This document shows, one piece after another, positions 36,434 to 45,444 of a stretch of 64,000 bases of DNA (position 1 is the stretch's first letter; every line of letters begins with the position of its first letter). Origin of the DNA: Filibacter tadaridae (GTDB lineage: Bacteria; Bacillota; Bacilli; Bacillales_A; Planococcaceae). The notes under the pieces are model-generated. The model did not search any database. It was given only the letters and a program-made list of their open reading frames with translations, and was not told where the DNA came from. The stretch lies in contig NZ_UXAV01000018.1 of the NCBI RefSeq assembly GCF_900609045.1, positions 26,445 through 90,444 of the forward strand, given 5' to 3'. The position numbers and the translations under genes are program-made.

Positions 36434-38215
36434 TTAAGATAACCCTTGTCCTTTTGCGAATTCACGATATAATTCATGTTCATTGTACAATTCGCTATGT
36501 TTGCCAACGCCTGTAACTTTTCCCTCTTCCAAGAAAATCAATTGATCCGCATGGATAACAGTCGCTAAACGGTGTGCAATAATAAGCGTCGTCCGTCCTT
36601 CCATAAGCCGTACTAGCGCTTCTTGTACATGTATTTCAGAACCACTATCCAAGTTCGATGTTGCTTCATCCAACAAAAGAATTTCCGGATTATACAACAA
36701 CGCTCGTGCAATTGCGATACGTTGACGTTGGCCGCCAGATAATTTCATACCGCGCTCACCGACCAATGTTTCAAATTGATCTGGCATTGCTTCTATGAAG
36801 TCGAGTGCATTTGCTGATTGAGCCGCAGCCCGCACTTTTTCTGGAGAAGGTCTTATTTCTAATCCGTATGCAATGTTATCGAGAATTGAGCCACTCAATA
36901 AAGGGCTTTCTTGTGAAACGTACCCAATCTTTGCACGCCAATCAGATAATGCAATTGTATTTATGGGGCTTTCACCAATTGAAATTTCTCCGGCAGTCGG
37001 TTGATAAAACCGTTCGAGTAAAGAAAACAAAGTCGTTTTCCCGCCGCCACTTGGTCCGACAAATGCCGTAACTGTTCCCGGTTGCGCTTCAAACGTAATT
37101 CCTTTAAGCACTTCTTTGCCAGTTTCATATGCGAAATGCACGTTATCAAATCGTATTTTTCCAGAAGGGGCGGCAGGTATACCAGACGGCAATTCACTTT
37201 CCATTACAAGTATATGTTGAATTCGTTCCGTTGCTCCAACCGCTTTTTGGAACGAAGTGAAAAATGAAGCCATTTGAGCGAACGGTACAATAATTTGGAA
37301 CATGAAAAAGATGATGGCTACAAGTGTTCCGGCAGAAAGAGCGCCGCGTGATACTTGCGCACCACCATAGCCGAGTATGACAACCAAAATACTCATCATC
37401 GTAAGTGTCATGACTGGCGAAATAACTGCCTGGATTCTCGCTTCTTTCAATCCAAAACCGAATAACGTCCGGATTGCTTTTTCACCTTGTGCAGCCTCGG
37501 TCTGCTCCGCCCGATATGCTTTTACCAAACGAATATCCCCTAATACACGGCTCAGATGACCTGAAAACGTTGCCATTTCAGCTTGCGTCCCTTTTGCCAC
37601 TTTATGCATAATCCGTCCGAGTGGGATAAAGATCGCCATGCTGACAGGAACACTTATCAACATGATAAGCGTCATTTTCCAATCCAAGAAAAAGAGAATA
37701 ATGATGGATCCGACAATCGAGATAATGCCTGATATGAACGTGACTAAATGATTCGTCACAAGTTCTTTCAAAGTGGTTGTATCTTGTGTAATCCGGCTCA
37801 TTGTTTCGCCGGTTTCATTTCCATCAAAATACGGTACAGGGAGACGAAGCACCTTATTCCACAGTTTGCTTCTGAGGTCTGCAACAATTGTTTCCCCGAT
37901 GTAAGTGAGCATATAATGTGAAAAGCCGCCTGTAATTGCCTGCACGACAAAAATTGTGAAGAGCAGAACCGCCGTTTTCCAGCTGAACAATGCGCTCGAT
38001 AACGTATCGACAAGATCCTTAGTTATAAGTGGAATAACAAGTCCTGCAATTGTTTCTGCCAACGAAAGAATGAGTGCAACAACGGTAACCCCAATCGGCC
38101 ATTTCAACTTTTTCAGTAACGCAAAAAAGTCTTTAGTAGTAGCTGTTTTCTTCTTTTTCCCCTTTATTTCCACGTTCTTCACTTCTCTCATTCGTTTTGG
38201 ACTTTTGCCAGTCAT
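36434..38215 (-). CDS. ABC multidrug exporter, fused permease and ATPase (BmrA-like)
   Basis: 593 residues: six membrane helices (about 40-330) followed by an ATPase domain. Walker A GPSGGGKTT, Q-loop YVSQESPLL, signature LSGGQRQRIAIARAL, Walker B ILLLDEATS and H-loop IIAHRLATV are all intact. It functions as a homodimer that pumps lipophilic compounds out. ATG 38215 (MTGKSPKRMREV) overlaps the stop of the glycosylase gene as ATGA, so translation is coupled; the frame continues upstream but would overlap more deeply. The N-terminus is Lys-rich. Confidence 0.92.
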   Translation of the reverse strand: MTGKSPKRMREVKNVEIKGKKKKTATTKDFFALLKKLKWPIGVTVVALILSLAETIAGLVIPLITKDLVDTLSSALFSWKTAVLLFTIFVVQAITGGFSHYMLTYIGETIVADLRSKLWNKVLRLPVPYFDGNETGETMSRITQDTTTLKELVTNHLVTFISGIISIVGSIIILFFLDWKMTLIMLISVPVSMAIFIPLGRIMHKVAKGTQAEMATFSGHLSRVLGDIRLVKAYRAEQTEAAQGEKAIRTLFGFGLKEARIQAVISPVMTLTMMSILVVILGYGGAQVSRGALSAGTLVAIIFFMFQIIVPFAQMASFFTSFQKAVGATERIQHILVMESELPSGIPAAPSGKIRFDNVHFAYETGKEVLKGITFEAQPGTVTAFVGPSGGGKTTLFSLLERFYQPTAGEISIGESPINTIALSDWRAKIGYVSQESPLLSGSILDNIAYGLEIRPSPEKVRAAAQSANALDFIEAMPDQFETLVGERGMKLSGGQRQRIAIARALLYNPEILLLDEATSNLDSGSEIHVQEALVRLMEGRTTLIIAHRLATVIHADQLIFLEEGKVTGVGKHSELYNEHELYREFAKGQGLS

Positions 38216-38859
38216 TCCATCTCTTTCAGTATGCGTCCAATCTCCAACCAATTTGCTTCCAGATTGGGTCTATGCGAAGGACGATAAAAAATCGATGCCG
38301 GGTGAAATGTGGGTACAATCCTATAGTTTTCCGCAGACCATTTGAATGCAGTATCTTCAAGTTCATGTAAGTATTGAACCGGTCGTTCCAACAGTTGTCC
38401 ATGAAATTGTGTCACTTTCGCTTCTTTTCCCAATAGCCGCTGTAACCCTACATTTCCGAGCGTGACAATCAGTTTCGGCTTTATATTCAATAACTCGTAA
38501 TCGAGCACTGGTGCATGGGCCAAAATTTCTTTTTGTGTTGGTGGTCGGTTATATTTTCGTTCGGTTAGCGTTCCGTCACGGTTCTTTTTCGTGCCCCATT
38601 TGTAGGGCCTACTACGTACAGCACTTGTAATATAAACATCTTCACGCGACAACCCAATTGATGCTAGCGACTTCATTAATTCCTTGCCGGCCCGGCCAAT
38701 GAACGGAATGCCATCAACCAGTTCAAATTCGCCAGGGGCCTCTCCAATGAGCATAAGTTCGGGTTCTTTCGGGCCTTCTCCATAAACGAATCCTTCCACG
38801 GGAAAACCTTCTATTCGCTGCTTACCTAGATCTGCAATCGATTCAGGGATACGGAACAT
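38212..38859 (-). CDS. Family-4/5-like uracil-DNA glycosylase lacking Fe-S cysteines
   Basis: 215 residues. The UDG fold motifs are LIGEAPGEFE (motif 1, about 37-46), GIPFIGRAGKELM and FHPASIFYRPSH (motif 2). Family-4 enzymes normally hold a [4Fe-4S] cluster with four Cys, but this protein contains no cysteine at all. It probably removes uracil from DNA, as far as the motifs tell; activity should not be assumed. It is the first gene of a two-gene unit with the exporter. Confidence 0.82.
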   Translation of the reverse strand: MFRIPESIADLGKQRIEGFPVEGFVYGEGPKEPELMLIGEAPGEFELVDGIPFIGRAGKELMKSLASIGLSREDVYITSAVRSRPYKWGTKKNRDGTLTERKYNRPPTQKEILAHAPVLDYELLNIKPKLIVTLGNVGLQRLLGKEAKVTQFHGQLLERPVQYLHELEDTAFKWSAENYRIVPTFHPASIFYRPSHRPNLEANWLEIGRILKEME

Positions 38860-38890
38860 CGGACCACTCTTTTCGTTTTACTTCATTCTA

Positions 38891-38932
38891 ACAAAAGAAG
38901 TCCTTCCTGCTAAAGGAAAGGCTTTTTTTGCA
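38891..38932. terminator. Hairpin upstream of the UDG gene
   Basis: An imperfect stem (AGTCCTTCC and GGAAAGGCT) lies between an A-rich stretch and seven T. It could stop transcripts on either strand. Confidence 0.5.
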
Positions 38933-38944
38933 GAATGAAATACT

Positions 38945-39070
38945 TTACTTTGTCACTGCTTGGAATCTGGTTATCACCGGCACACTTCACTTTACCACCG
39001 CCATGAACCTGGTTATCACCGACTCAACTCACTTTATCACCGCCACAGACCTGTTTATCACCACCTCACA
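38945..39070. repeat. Phased short-motif array 3 (TTATCACCG, exact 21-bp period)
   Basis: TTATCACCG or close variants start at 38950 (TTGTCACTG), 38971, 38992 (TTACCACCG), 39013, 39034 and 39055; every spacing is exactly 21 bp. The twelve spacer bases differ. It is the same motif as in array 4 at 59.8 kb. The rest of this 317-base gap holds a hairpin at 38891 and a weak inverted repeat (ACGCCAAG/TTTGGCG near 39140). Confidence 0.9.
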
Positions 39071-39176
39071 TGTGCAACACAATAATTCAAAACGTGGATA
39101 CACATATTTTTTCAGAATTAAAAAGACTACCCCTTACGCCAAGTAAAATTTGGCGCAACGAGCAGCCTTTCATCTT

Positions 39177-40382
39177 TCATTCCAATTCCATTTGTTTCGT
39201 TTCTGTCCCTAAAAGTACTACCGCTATAACACCAATAACGATTGTGCCGCAGAAGATACCGAAGATGATACCGAAATCATAGCCAGCCGCTAGCAAAGAA
39301 CCGACAAGAAGTGGTCCGAAAATGCCGCCAATCCGTCCGACCGCTGCAGCCATACCGGAACCTGTTGCACGAATAGCTGTCGGGTACTGTTCCGGGGAAT
39401 AAGCGTATAAAGCACCCCAAGCACCTAAGTTGAAGAATGACAGCAATGCACCTGAAATAAGAAGCATCGGTAATGTATCTGCATTTCCAAAAAAGAGTGC
39501 ACTCGCTGCAGTTCCAAGAAGATATGTAGCGAGAACAAACTTCCGGCCTGCTTTTTCAATCAACCAAGCGGCTGAAAAGTAGCCTGGCAACTGAGCTAAA
39601 GTCATGATGAGCACATAGCCGAAACTCTTAATAAGTCCAAAACCTTTTAGCACCATGACACTTGGTAACCAAAGGAACATGCCATAATACGAAAAGACAA
39701 CGGTGAACCAAACTATCCACAACATAAGTGTTCTTCGTACATACTTTTTTGACCATAGGCTTTTCAGTTTCTCAATAACGGATTGCTTTGGTTCACCCTC
39801 TGTTTCAAACTTTGGTGAGTCGGGTAATTTACGACGCAAATAAATCGCATAAAATGCTGGCAGTGCCGTAATAATCAGTGCCACTCTCCAACCGAATTCA
39901 GGGATGATAAAGTACGCTATCAATGCGGCTAATAACCATCCCGCTGCCCAAAAACTTTCCAACAAAACAACAACTCGTCCTCGTTCGTGTGCCGCTACAC
40001 TTTCAGAAACGAGTGTTGACGCAACAGGTAATTCTCCGCCAAGTCCCGCTCCGACAAAAAAGCGTAGAACTAGAAATGCGGCAAGCGTTGTGGTTAATGC
40101 GGACAATCCACTTGCTACAGAGAACAAAACAAGTGTCATCATGAATACATTCTTACGTCCGACCCGGTCCGCTAGTAATCCAAAGCCGAATGCACCAACG
40201 GCCATACCAATCGAGTTGACACTACCAATCCAACCCATTTCAGTCGGTGTCAACTGCCACTCAACCGCAATTGCCGCGATAACGAATGATAAAATACCAA
40301 CGTCCATCGCATCGAATAACCAACCGGTACCTGCAAGAGCAAGTAATTTATTTCTCGATATCTGCTTTTTCTTTTGTTTCAC
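39177..40382 (-). CDS. niaP: Niacin/nicotinate transporter NiaP (MFS)
   Basis: 401 residues, strikingly close to B. subtilis NiaP (YceI). Diagnostic stretches are GWLFDAMDVGILSFVIAA, GLGGELPVASTLVSE and WLPSVMVLKGFG. It imports nicotinic acid for NAD synthesis. The start is a GTG at 40382 (VKQKKKQISRNK) after GGGGGA. The extension to 40421 has no ribosome binding site. No NiaR site or nad gene is visible, so regulation is open. Confidence 0.93.
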   Translation of the reverse strand: MKQKKKQISRNKLLALAGTGWLFDAMDVGILSFVIAAIAVEWQLTPTEMGWIGSVNSIGMAVGAFGFGLLADRVGRKNVFMMTLVLFSVASGLSALTTTLAAFLVLRFFVGAGLGGELPVASTLVSESVAAHERGRVVVLLESFWAAGWLLAALIAYFIIPEFGWRVALIITALPAFYAIYLRRKLPDSPKFETEGEPKQSVIEKLKSLWSKKYVRRTLMLWIVWFTVVFSYYGMFLWLPSVMVLKGFGLIKSFGYVLIMTLAQLPGYFSAAWLIEKAGRKFVLATYLLGTAASALFFGNADTLPMLLISGALLSFFNLGAWGALYAYSPEQYPTAIRATGSGMAAAVGRIGGIFGPLLVGSLLAAGYDFGIIFGIFCGTIVIGVIAVVLLGTETKQMELE

Positions 40383-40479
40383 AATCAATTCCCCCACATG
40401 AGTATACTGGTGTAAAGACACTAGTTAACTATAAGCCAAGAAACGGTTCGTGACAAGAGCCTTTTCAAAAATTAAATAC

Positions 40480-40514
40480 AAAAAAAACCGCCATCCATTA
40501 TACAGGATGACGAT
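40480..40514 (-). terminator. Terminator of the yclNOPQ-like operon
   Basis: Read on the minus strand, CGTCATCC pairs with GGATGGCG and is followed by eight T. Confidence 0.85.
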
Positions 40515-40528
40515 TCTTTCACTTCTTT

Positions 40529-41482
40529 TTATAAGCTAGCATCGATTTCTTTGACCATTTCCTTCATAGATAGAAGACCGCCACCAGAGAGATACCAGTA
40601 GTCCGCATTCAAGTATATGATCTTATCATTTTTATAAGCATTCGTTTTCTTTACCAATTCATTTTCAATCGAATCTTTTGCACTTGCATCTCCGCCGATT
40701 GCTGCATCACGGTCTACTACAAAGAGAACATCTGGGTTTGTTTCCATAATATATTCAAAAGTAATATTTTGACCGTGTGTGGATACTTCAATCTTTTCAT
40801 CAGCTGCTTTATAACCGAATACATCATGAATTAGTCCAAAACGTGAGCTCGGCCCATACGCACTTACTTTCCCTTCACTACCTAGGATAATCAATGCCTT
40901 TGAATCAGATGCTGCGGTTTTTTCATTGATAGCTTCGATTTGCTTATCAATGTCAGCAAGCTCACTTTTCACTTCGTCCTCTTTACCAAATATTTCGCCG
41001 ACCAATTCCATATTGTGTTTGAATGAATCCATGTAATTTGATGCATCTATTCCTACATAGACAGTTGGTGCAATTTCGCTTAGTTCTTTGTACATCTCAG
41101 CTTGGCGTCCGGAAATGAAGATGACATCCGGTTTCAAAGCATGGATTTTTTCAAGGTCAGGTTCTTTTAAACTTCCTAGGTTCGCGTACTTTTCATCTTC
41201 ATATTTCGAAAGGTATGCAGGAATGTTCGCTTGTGGAAGGCCTGCTACTTCAATCCCCAGTTCGTCGAATGTATCGAGTAGCCCGAAATCGAAAACAACA
41301 ACTTTTTTCGGGTTTTTCTTAACTTCTACAGCTTCTTCGCTAAGTTCATGGGTAACTTTGATCGTTTCAATATCTTTCGTGTCCGTTGCTGAAGTCTCGG
41401 GTTTCTTATCATCTTTTGTTCCGCATGCAGCAAGCATAGCCAATAATGTGAACATGATTAGTGTCATTGTAATTTTCTTCAT
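40529..41482 (-). CDS. yclQ: Siderophore-binding lipoprotein (YclQ-like)
   Basis: 317 residues, the same length as B. subtilis YclQ. A lipoprotein signal ends LAACG (Cys about 21). The periplasmic-binding-protein class III domain shows PKKVVVFDFG, LKPDVIFISGRQ and STHGQNITFEY, all matching YclQ, which binds petrobactin-type siderophores. ATG 41482 lies nine bases after AAAGGATG. It is the last gene of the iron operon, after the ATPase gene. Confidence 0.92.
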   Translation of the reverse strand: MKKITMTLIMFTLLAMLAACGTKDDKKPETSATDTKDIETIKVTHELSEEAVEVKKNPKKVVVFDFGLLDTFDELGIEVAGLPQANIPAYLSKYEDEKYANLGSLKEPDLEKIHALKPDVIFISGRQAEMYKELSEIAPTVYVGIDASNYMDSFKHNMELVGEIFGKEDEVKSELADIDKQIEAINEKTAASDSKALIILGSEGKVSAYGPSSRFGLIHDVFGYKAADEKIEVSTHGQNITFEYIMETNPDVLFVVDRDAAIGGDASAKDSIENELVKKTNAYKNDKIIYLNADYWYLSGGGLLSMKEMVKEIDASL

Positions 41483-41500
41483 CAGTATCATCCTTTGGGT

Positions 41501-42262
41501 TTAAGAGTTAAAGTACACGCATATACGACAATTCTTCATTTGTTTTATAGGTATATCCATATCATAAATCTCCTTTAATACATCGGAGTTTATAATATCA
41601 TCAGTTGTTCCATCTTTGACGATGTGTCCATCTTTAAGCGCTACAATTCTATCTGAATAGACAGATGCGAAGTTGATGTCATGTAAAACGATGACGACTG
41701 TTTTACCAAGTTCATCAACAAGTCTTCTTAGGATTTTCATTATCTGAACAGAGTGCTTCATATCCAAGTTGTTCAATGGTTCGTCCAACAGGATATAATC
41801 TGTATCCTGGGCGATGACCATGGCGATAAATGCGCGTTGTCGTTGCCCGCCCGATAATTCATCGAGGTAATCATGTTGCATCCCCATCAAATCCATATAA
41901 TCCATCGACTGATTCACGATACGTAAATCTTCAGCTGTTAGTCTTCCTCTGGAATGTGGAAATCGACCGAATGATACAAGCTCACGTATCGTCAATTTGA
42001 CGTTCATGAAGTTCGATTGCTTTAGAATTGAAACTCGTTTTGAAAACTCATTCGATTTCATACGTTTGACATTGTCATTATCAACAATCACTTCACCCGT
42101 ATCCGCATCTAAAAGTCTGCTCACCATTGAGAGAAGTGTCGATTTACCAGCACCATTCGGGCCGATGAAGGACGTGATCTTTCCACGATGAATATTTACA
42201 TTGGCCTTTTCAACGACGGCCTTTTTCCCATAAAACTTTGAAAGTTCACGGACTTGGATCAT
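41501..42262 (-). CDS. yclP: Iron-siderophore ABC ATPase (YclP-like)
   Basis: 253 residues. Walker A GPNGAGKST, signature LSGGQRQRAFIAM and Walker B YILLDEPLNNLD are intact. It powers the YclN/YclO permease. ATG 42262 (MIQVRELSKF) overlaps the yclO stop as ATGA, after AAAGGAGAG. A longer reading to 42370 lies entirely in yclO. Confidence 0.93.
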   Translation of the reverse strand: MIQVRELSKFYGKKAVVEKANVNIHRGKITSFIGPNGAGKSTLLSMVSRLLDADTGEVIVDNDNVKRMKSNEFSKRVSILKQSNFMNVKLTIRELVSFGRFPHSRGRLTAEDLRIVNQSMDYMDLMGMQHDYLDELSGGQRQRAFIAMVIAQDTDYILLDEPLNNLDMKHSVQIMKILRRLVDELGKTVVIVLHDINFASVYSDRIVALKDGHIVKDGTTDDIINSDVLKEIYDMDIPIKQMKNCRICVYFNS

Positions 42263-43209
42263 GTAGATCGACTCTCCTTTAATAGTAAGTAGATAAAGTA
42301 AATACCACCGATGAAATTGACGATAACACTCAGTGTTGTTGAAAACGTGAATACCCGTTCGACAACCCATTGTCCCCCAATGAGGGCAATGATACTCATA
42401 ATAGATGCGCCAGTGATAAGTATGGAATGCTTATATGTTTTGAAAAACTGGTAGGACAGATTCGCGACGATCAAACCGAAAAAGGTAATAGGTCCGACAA
42501 GTGCAGTCGAAACTGCAATAAGAATCGCTGACAGGATAAGCATCGTTTTGACGACTCTATCGTAAGAGACCCCAAGGTTTATGGCGGTGTCTCTGCCTAG
42601 AGACAAGACGTCCAAGTCATGGATGGATCTCCATCCGATGACAAAGCAGATAAAGATAATTCCGAGTGCCCACCAAACAAGATCCCCACTGATATTATTG
42701 AAACTGGCGAACATCTTATCCTGGACCCGCATGAATTCATTCGGATCGATGAGCACTTGCAGGAATGTCGAGATGCTTCCGAAAAAAGTACCTACGATGA
42801 TACCTACAAGAAGCAGTAAATAAATCTGTTGCTTACCCCCTTTGAAAAGGAAGCGATAGAGTAGCAGCGCAAATACAATCATTGCCGAAACCGACAAAAT
42901 AAAATTCACATGTTTGTTAACAATCGCTACATGCCCCGATCCAAGGAAGAAAATAATTACTGTCTGTAATAGTATATAAAGTGAATCCAATCCCATAATA
43001 CTCGGTGTCAGAATACGGTTATGCGTAATCGTTTGAAAAATGACAGTTGAATAAGCAATTGCTACACCAGTGATGGCCATTGCCAATACTTTTATACCGC
43101 GACGCGGCAATGCATAGTCATAGCTTCCATTCAAACCGTGGAATAGATAGAGTCCACAGAAAGCAGCAGCAATTACGGATAGAATAATGAGCTTGGTTGA
43201 GTTACGCAT
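42259..43209 (-). CDS. yclO: Siderophore ABC permease, FecCD type (YclO-like)
   Basis: 316 residues, eight to ten helices. The coupling region with the ATPase (RDTAINLGVSYDRVVK) is typical of FecCD permeases. ATG 43209 follows AGGAGGAAGG and overlaps yclN by eight bases. It pairs with YclN to form the membrane channel. Confidence 0.92.
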   Translation of the reverse strand: MRNSTKLIILSVIAAAFCGLYLFHGLNGSYDYALPRRGIKVLAMAITGVAIAYSTVIFQTITHNRILTPSIMGLDSLYILLQTVIIFFLGSGHVAIVNKHVNFILSVSAMIVFALLLYRFLFKGGKQQIYLLLLVGIIVGTFFGSISTFLQVLIDPNEFMRVQDKMFASFNNISGDLVWWALGIIFICFVIGWRSIHDLDVLSLGRDTAINLGVSYDRVVKTMLILSAILIAVSTALVGPITFFGLIVANLSYQFFKTYKHSILITGASIMSIIALIGGQWVVERVFTFSTTLSVIVNFIGGIYFIYLLLKESRST

Positions 43210-44152
43210 ATGCCTTCCTCCTAAACAGCAAGTATAGGAAGATACCACTGCCGATGACACCGACCATCAAGCTGATAGAGATTTCGTAAGGATAGATGAG
43301 TACTCTCCCCAAAATATCACAGACGATTAAGAAAATCGCACCCAATAGTGCAGTATGCGGCAACGTTTTTTGTAAGTGATCCCCTTTGAATATTGAGACA
43401 ATATTCGGGATAATAAGACCAAGAAACGGTATCACACCAACCGTTAGCACAACAGTTGTCGTAATAAGCGCAACAAGTATAAGTCCTAGATTAACAACAC
43501 GTTTATAAGCAAGTCCCAGATTTTTTGAGAAATCCTCCCCCATTCCTGCTACCGTGAATCGGTTTGCATAGAGATAGGTGACGATCAGCACCGGAATGCT
43601 TATGTATAGAAGTTCGTACCGCCCTTTCATAATCATCGAAAAATCACCTTGCAACCATGCTGACATATTTTGAATGACATTCGCTTTATATGCGAAAAAC
43701 GTTGCAATGGAAGACAAAATATTACCGAACATCAATCCGACAAGTGGGATGAAAATCGCGTCCTTGAATTTAATGCGATCCAAGATTTGCATGAACAGCA
43801 GCGTGCCGGCAAGCGCGAATGCAAAAGCGACAACCATCTTTTCAATCGTAGAGGCGTTCGTGAACAGTAGCATCGAGACAAGAATTCCAAGCCGTGTAGC
43901 ATCAAGCGTACCTGCTGTTGTCGGCGAAACAAATTTGTTCCTGCTCAACTGTTGCATAATAAGACCTGCGATACTCATCCCGGCGCCTGCTAAGAGGATG
44001 GCAACTAGTCTTGGCACTCGGCTGATTAAGAAAACTTCCATTTCGTCCGATTTGAAATTAAGCAGATCCAACGGCGTGATGTGGCTCACTCCTACAAAAA
44101 GTGATAGGAATGAAAGAATGATTAATGTAATGATCATGTAACGTATTTTCAT
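43202..44152 (-). CDS. yclN: Siderophore ABC permease, FecCD type (YclN-like)
   Basis: 316 residues and the first gene of the operon. The SRVPRLVAILLAGAGMSIAG stretch is the FecCD hallmark; GEDFSKNLGLAYKRVVNLG is the ATPase-contact loop. Gene order N-O-P-Q and all overlaps match the B. subtilis yclNOPQ locus. Two Fur-box-like sequences lie just upstream, so the operon should be derepressed under iron limitation. Confidence 0.92.
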   Translation of the reverse strand: MKIRYMIITLIILSFLSLFVGVSHITPLDLLNFKSDEMEVFLISRVPRLVAILLAGAGMSIAGLIMQQLSRNKFVSPTTAGTLDATRLGILVSMLLFTNASTIEKMVVAFAFALAGTLLFMQILDRIKFKDAIFIPLVGLMFGNILSSIATFFAYKANVIQNMSAWLQGDFSMIMKGRYELLYISIPVLIVTYLYANRFTVAGMGEDFSKNLGLAYKRVVNLGLILVALITTTVVLTVGVIPFLGLIIPNIVSIFKGDHLQKTLPHTALLGAIFLIVCDILGRVLIYPYEISISLMVGVIGSGIFLYLLFRRKAYA

Positions 44153-44200
44153 GGGTATTCCCCGATATCGATTATTTGCATCTAAATGAGAATCCTTAAA

Positions 44201-44215
44201 TGAAAACCATTATCA
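44201..44215. promoter_or_regulatory. Fur box upstream of yclN (proximal)
   Basis: TGAAAACCATTATCA resembles the 7-1-7 Fur consensus TGATAATNATTATCA. It is flanked by further AAATGA/TCATTT symmetry and lies about 50 bases before the yclN start. Confidence 0.7.
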
Positions 44216-44267
44216 TTTAGCTACAAAATCAATTATAGCATGTTAGATTGCTGTGTCAATTAATAAA

Positions 44268-44282
44268 TGAAAACGATTATCA
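44268..44282. promoter_or_regulatory. Fur box upstream of yclN (distal)
   Basis: TGAAAACGATTATCA, two changes from the Fur consensus, lies about 115 bases upstream of the yclN start, close to the terminator of the next gene. Confidence 0.65.
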
Positions 44283-44296
44283 ATGAGAAAAATGCA

Positions 44297-44326
44297 TAAA
44301 AAAAAGCCGGTAGTTTTACCCGGCGT
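44297..44326 (-). terminator. Terminator of the Met-rich lipoprotein gene
   Basis: GCCGGGTA and TACCGGC around AAAC, followed on the minus strand by eight T. Confidence 0.88.
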
Positions 44327-44333
44327 TCGCTAG

Positions 44334-45212
44334 TCACTGCCCATTCATCTCTCCTATATCGACAGTTTTATCAAGTACTTCCTGTGGAACTTTAATCGTA
44401 TCGATTTCGTTGATTTTGCTTATAACAGCATTCATCTTCTGAACAATGTGCATTTCGTTGCCCTCGATTGTCATCGTCATATCCATATCCATATCGAATG
44501 CGTTTGTATAAAACGTCTTTTTATCGATGAAAATTTTGTAGTTTAGTTTTTCCACTTTCATGTTCTTCATCATTTCAGTTTCCTCTTCACCCATTTCCAT
44601 ACCTGCTGGCATATTATCGGCTACCGTCTTTTGAATTAGGCTAGTGAATTTCTCCCCCGATGCAACAAGTGTAAGAATATATTCATCGTCTGTTTGTTCA
44701 AATTCAAAGTCTTCAACGAAGTCTTTAAACATTTTCATGTCCAGCGTCGGGTCTGCACCGTTACCCATTTGAGCCATCATATCTTCAGACATCCCAGCAG
44801 GCATTTTCAACCATTGGTCATTTTCAGGATCATGCATGAAGAACCCTTCTTCTGTCATATAAATCTCTGTATCCATTGTGCCTTGTTCACCCATGTCCAT
44901 GGACATCTTCTGATACATGGCAAGCGGATCCACTATCATGTCCATATCCATTTTGATAGTACTAGTCATGTTGAAATCTTCGCTTGGTACTTCAATCGCT
45001 TGATCGATATCCATTTTAGCATGCATACTCTTTTGCTCTTCAGATGCTGCTATCACTTTTTCGTATACTTCTTGCGCAGTCATTTTGCTCTCGTTTTGAA
45101 CTTCCACTTTCTTTCCTGTTTCCGGATCCTTTTTCGGCTCTGCAGTTGTGTTGCATGCACTAAGTCCAAGTACAAGGACTCCGGCTGCTATCCCCTTAAT
45201 CCAATTCTTCAT
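44334..45212 (-). CDS. Met-rich lipoprotein (DUF6612-like)
   Basis: 292 residues. The signal peptide carries a lipobox (LSACN, Cys about 20). The mature part is unusually rich in Met with Asp/Glu neighbours (MDMDMIVDPLAMYQKMSMDM; DMDMDMTMTIEGNEM). The fold pattern of alternating beta strands and the QSMHAKMDI-like start suggest the DUF6612/LppX-LolA-like lipid-binding group. It is anchored outside the membrane. Function unknown. Monocistronic. Confidence 0.78.
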   Translation of the reverse strand: MKNWIKGIAAGVLVLGLSACNTTAEPKKDPETGKKVEVQNESKMTAQEVYEKVIAASEEQKSMHAKMDIDQAIEVPSEDFNMTSTIKMDMDMIVDPLAMYQKMSMDMGEQGTMDTEIYMTEEGFFMHDPENDQWLKMPAGMSEDMMAQMGNGADPTLDMKMFKDFVEDFEFEQTDDEYILTLVASGEKFTSLIQKTVADNMPAGMEMGEEETEMMKNMKVEKLNYKIFIDKKTFYTNAFDMDMDMTMTIEGNEMHIVQKMNAVISKINEIDTIKVPQEVLDKTVDIGEMNGQ

Positions 45213-45444
45213 GTTATTCGCTTCCTTCCATTTAGTAAATTATGCTACATCTAATCATACGGAACAAAAAGAGAAGGGTTCCATCTATTTTGTTAAACTA
45301 AGACTTTTGAATACTTTTGCTCATAAAATGTATCCCTTCTTACGACCCACCAATTATTGTTTCGGTTTTAGAAATTAAAGGTCGTTTTCTATAACAGAAT
45401 CCGCTATACTTGCCAATAACGAAGAAAAAGGGGATTCGATATAT

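Noticed and set aside
38928..39146. Frame with seven-residue repeats in array 3 (VIT/FIT)
   Set aside because: It starts at a TTG within a terminator-like hairpin, and array 4 is open in both directions too. The 21-bp period explains it.
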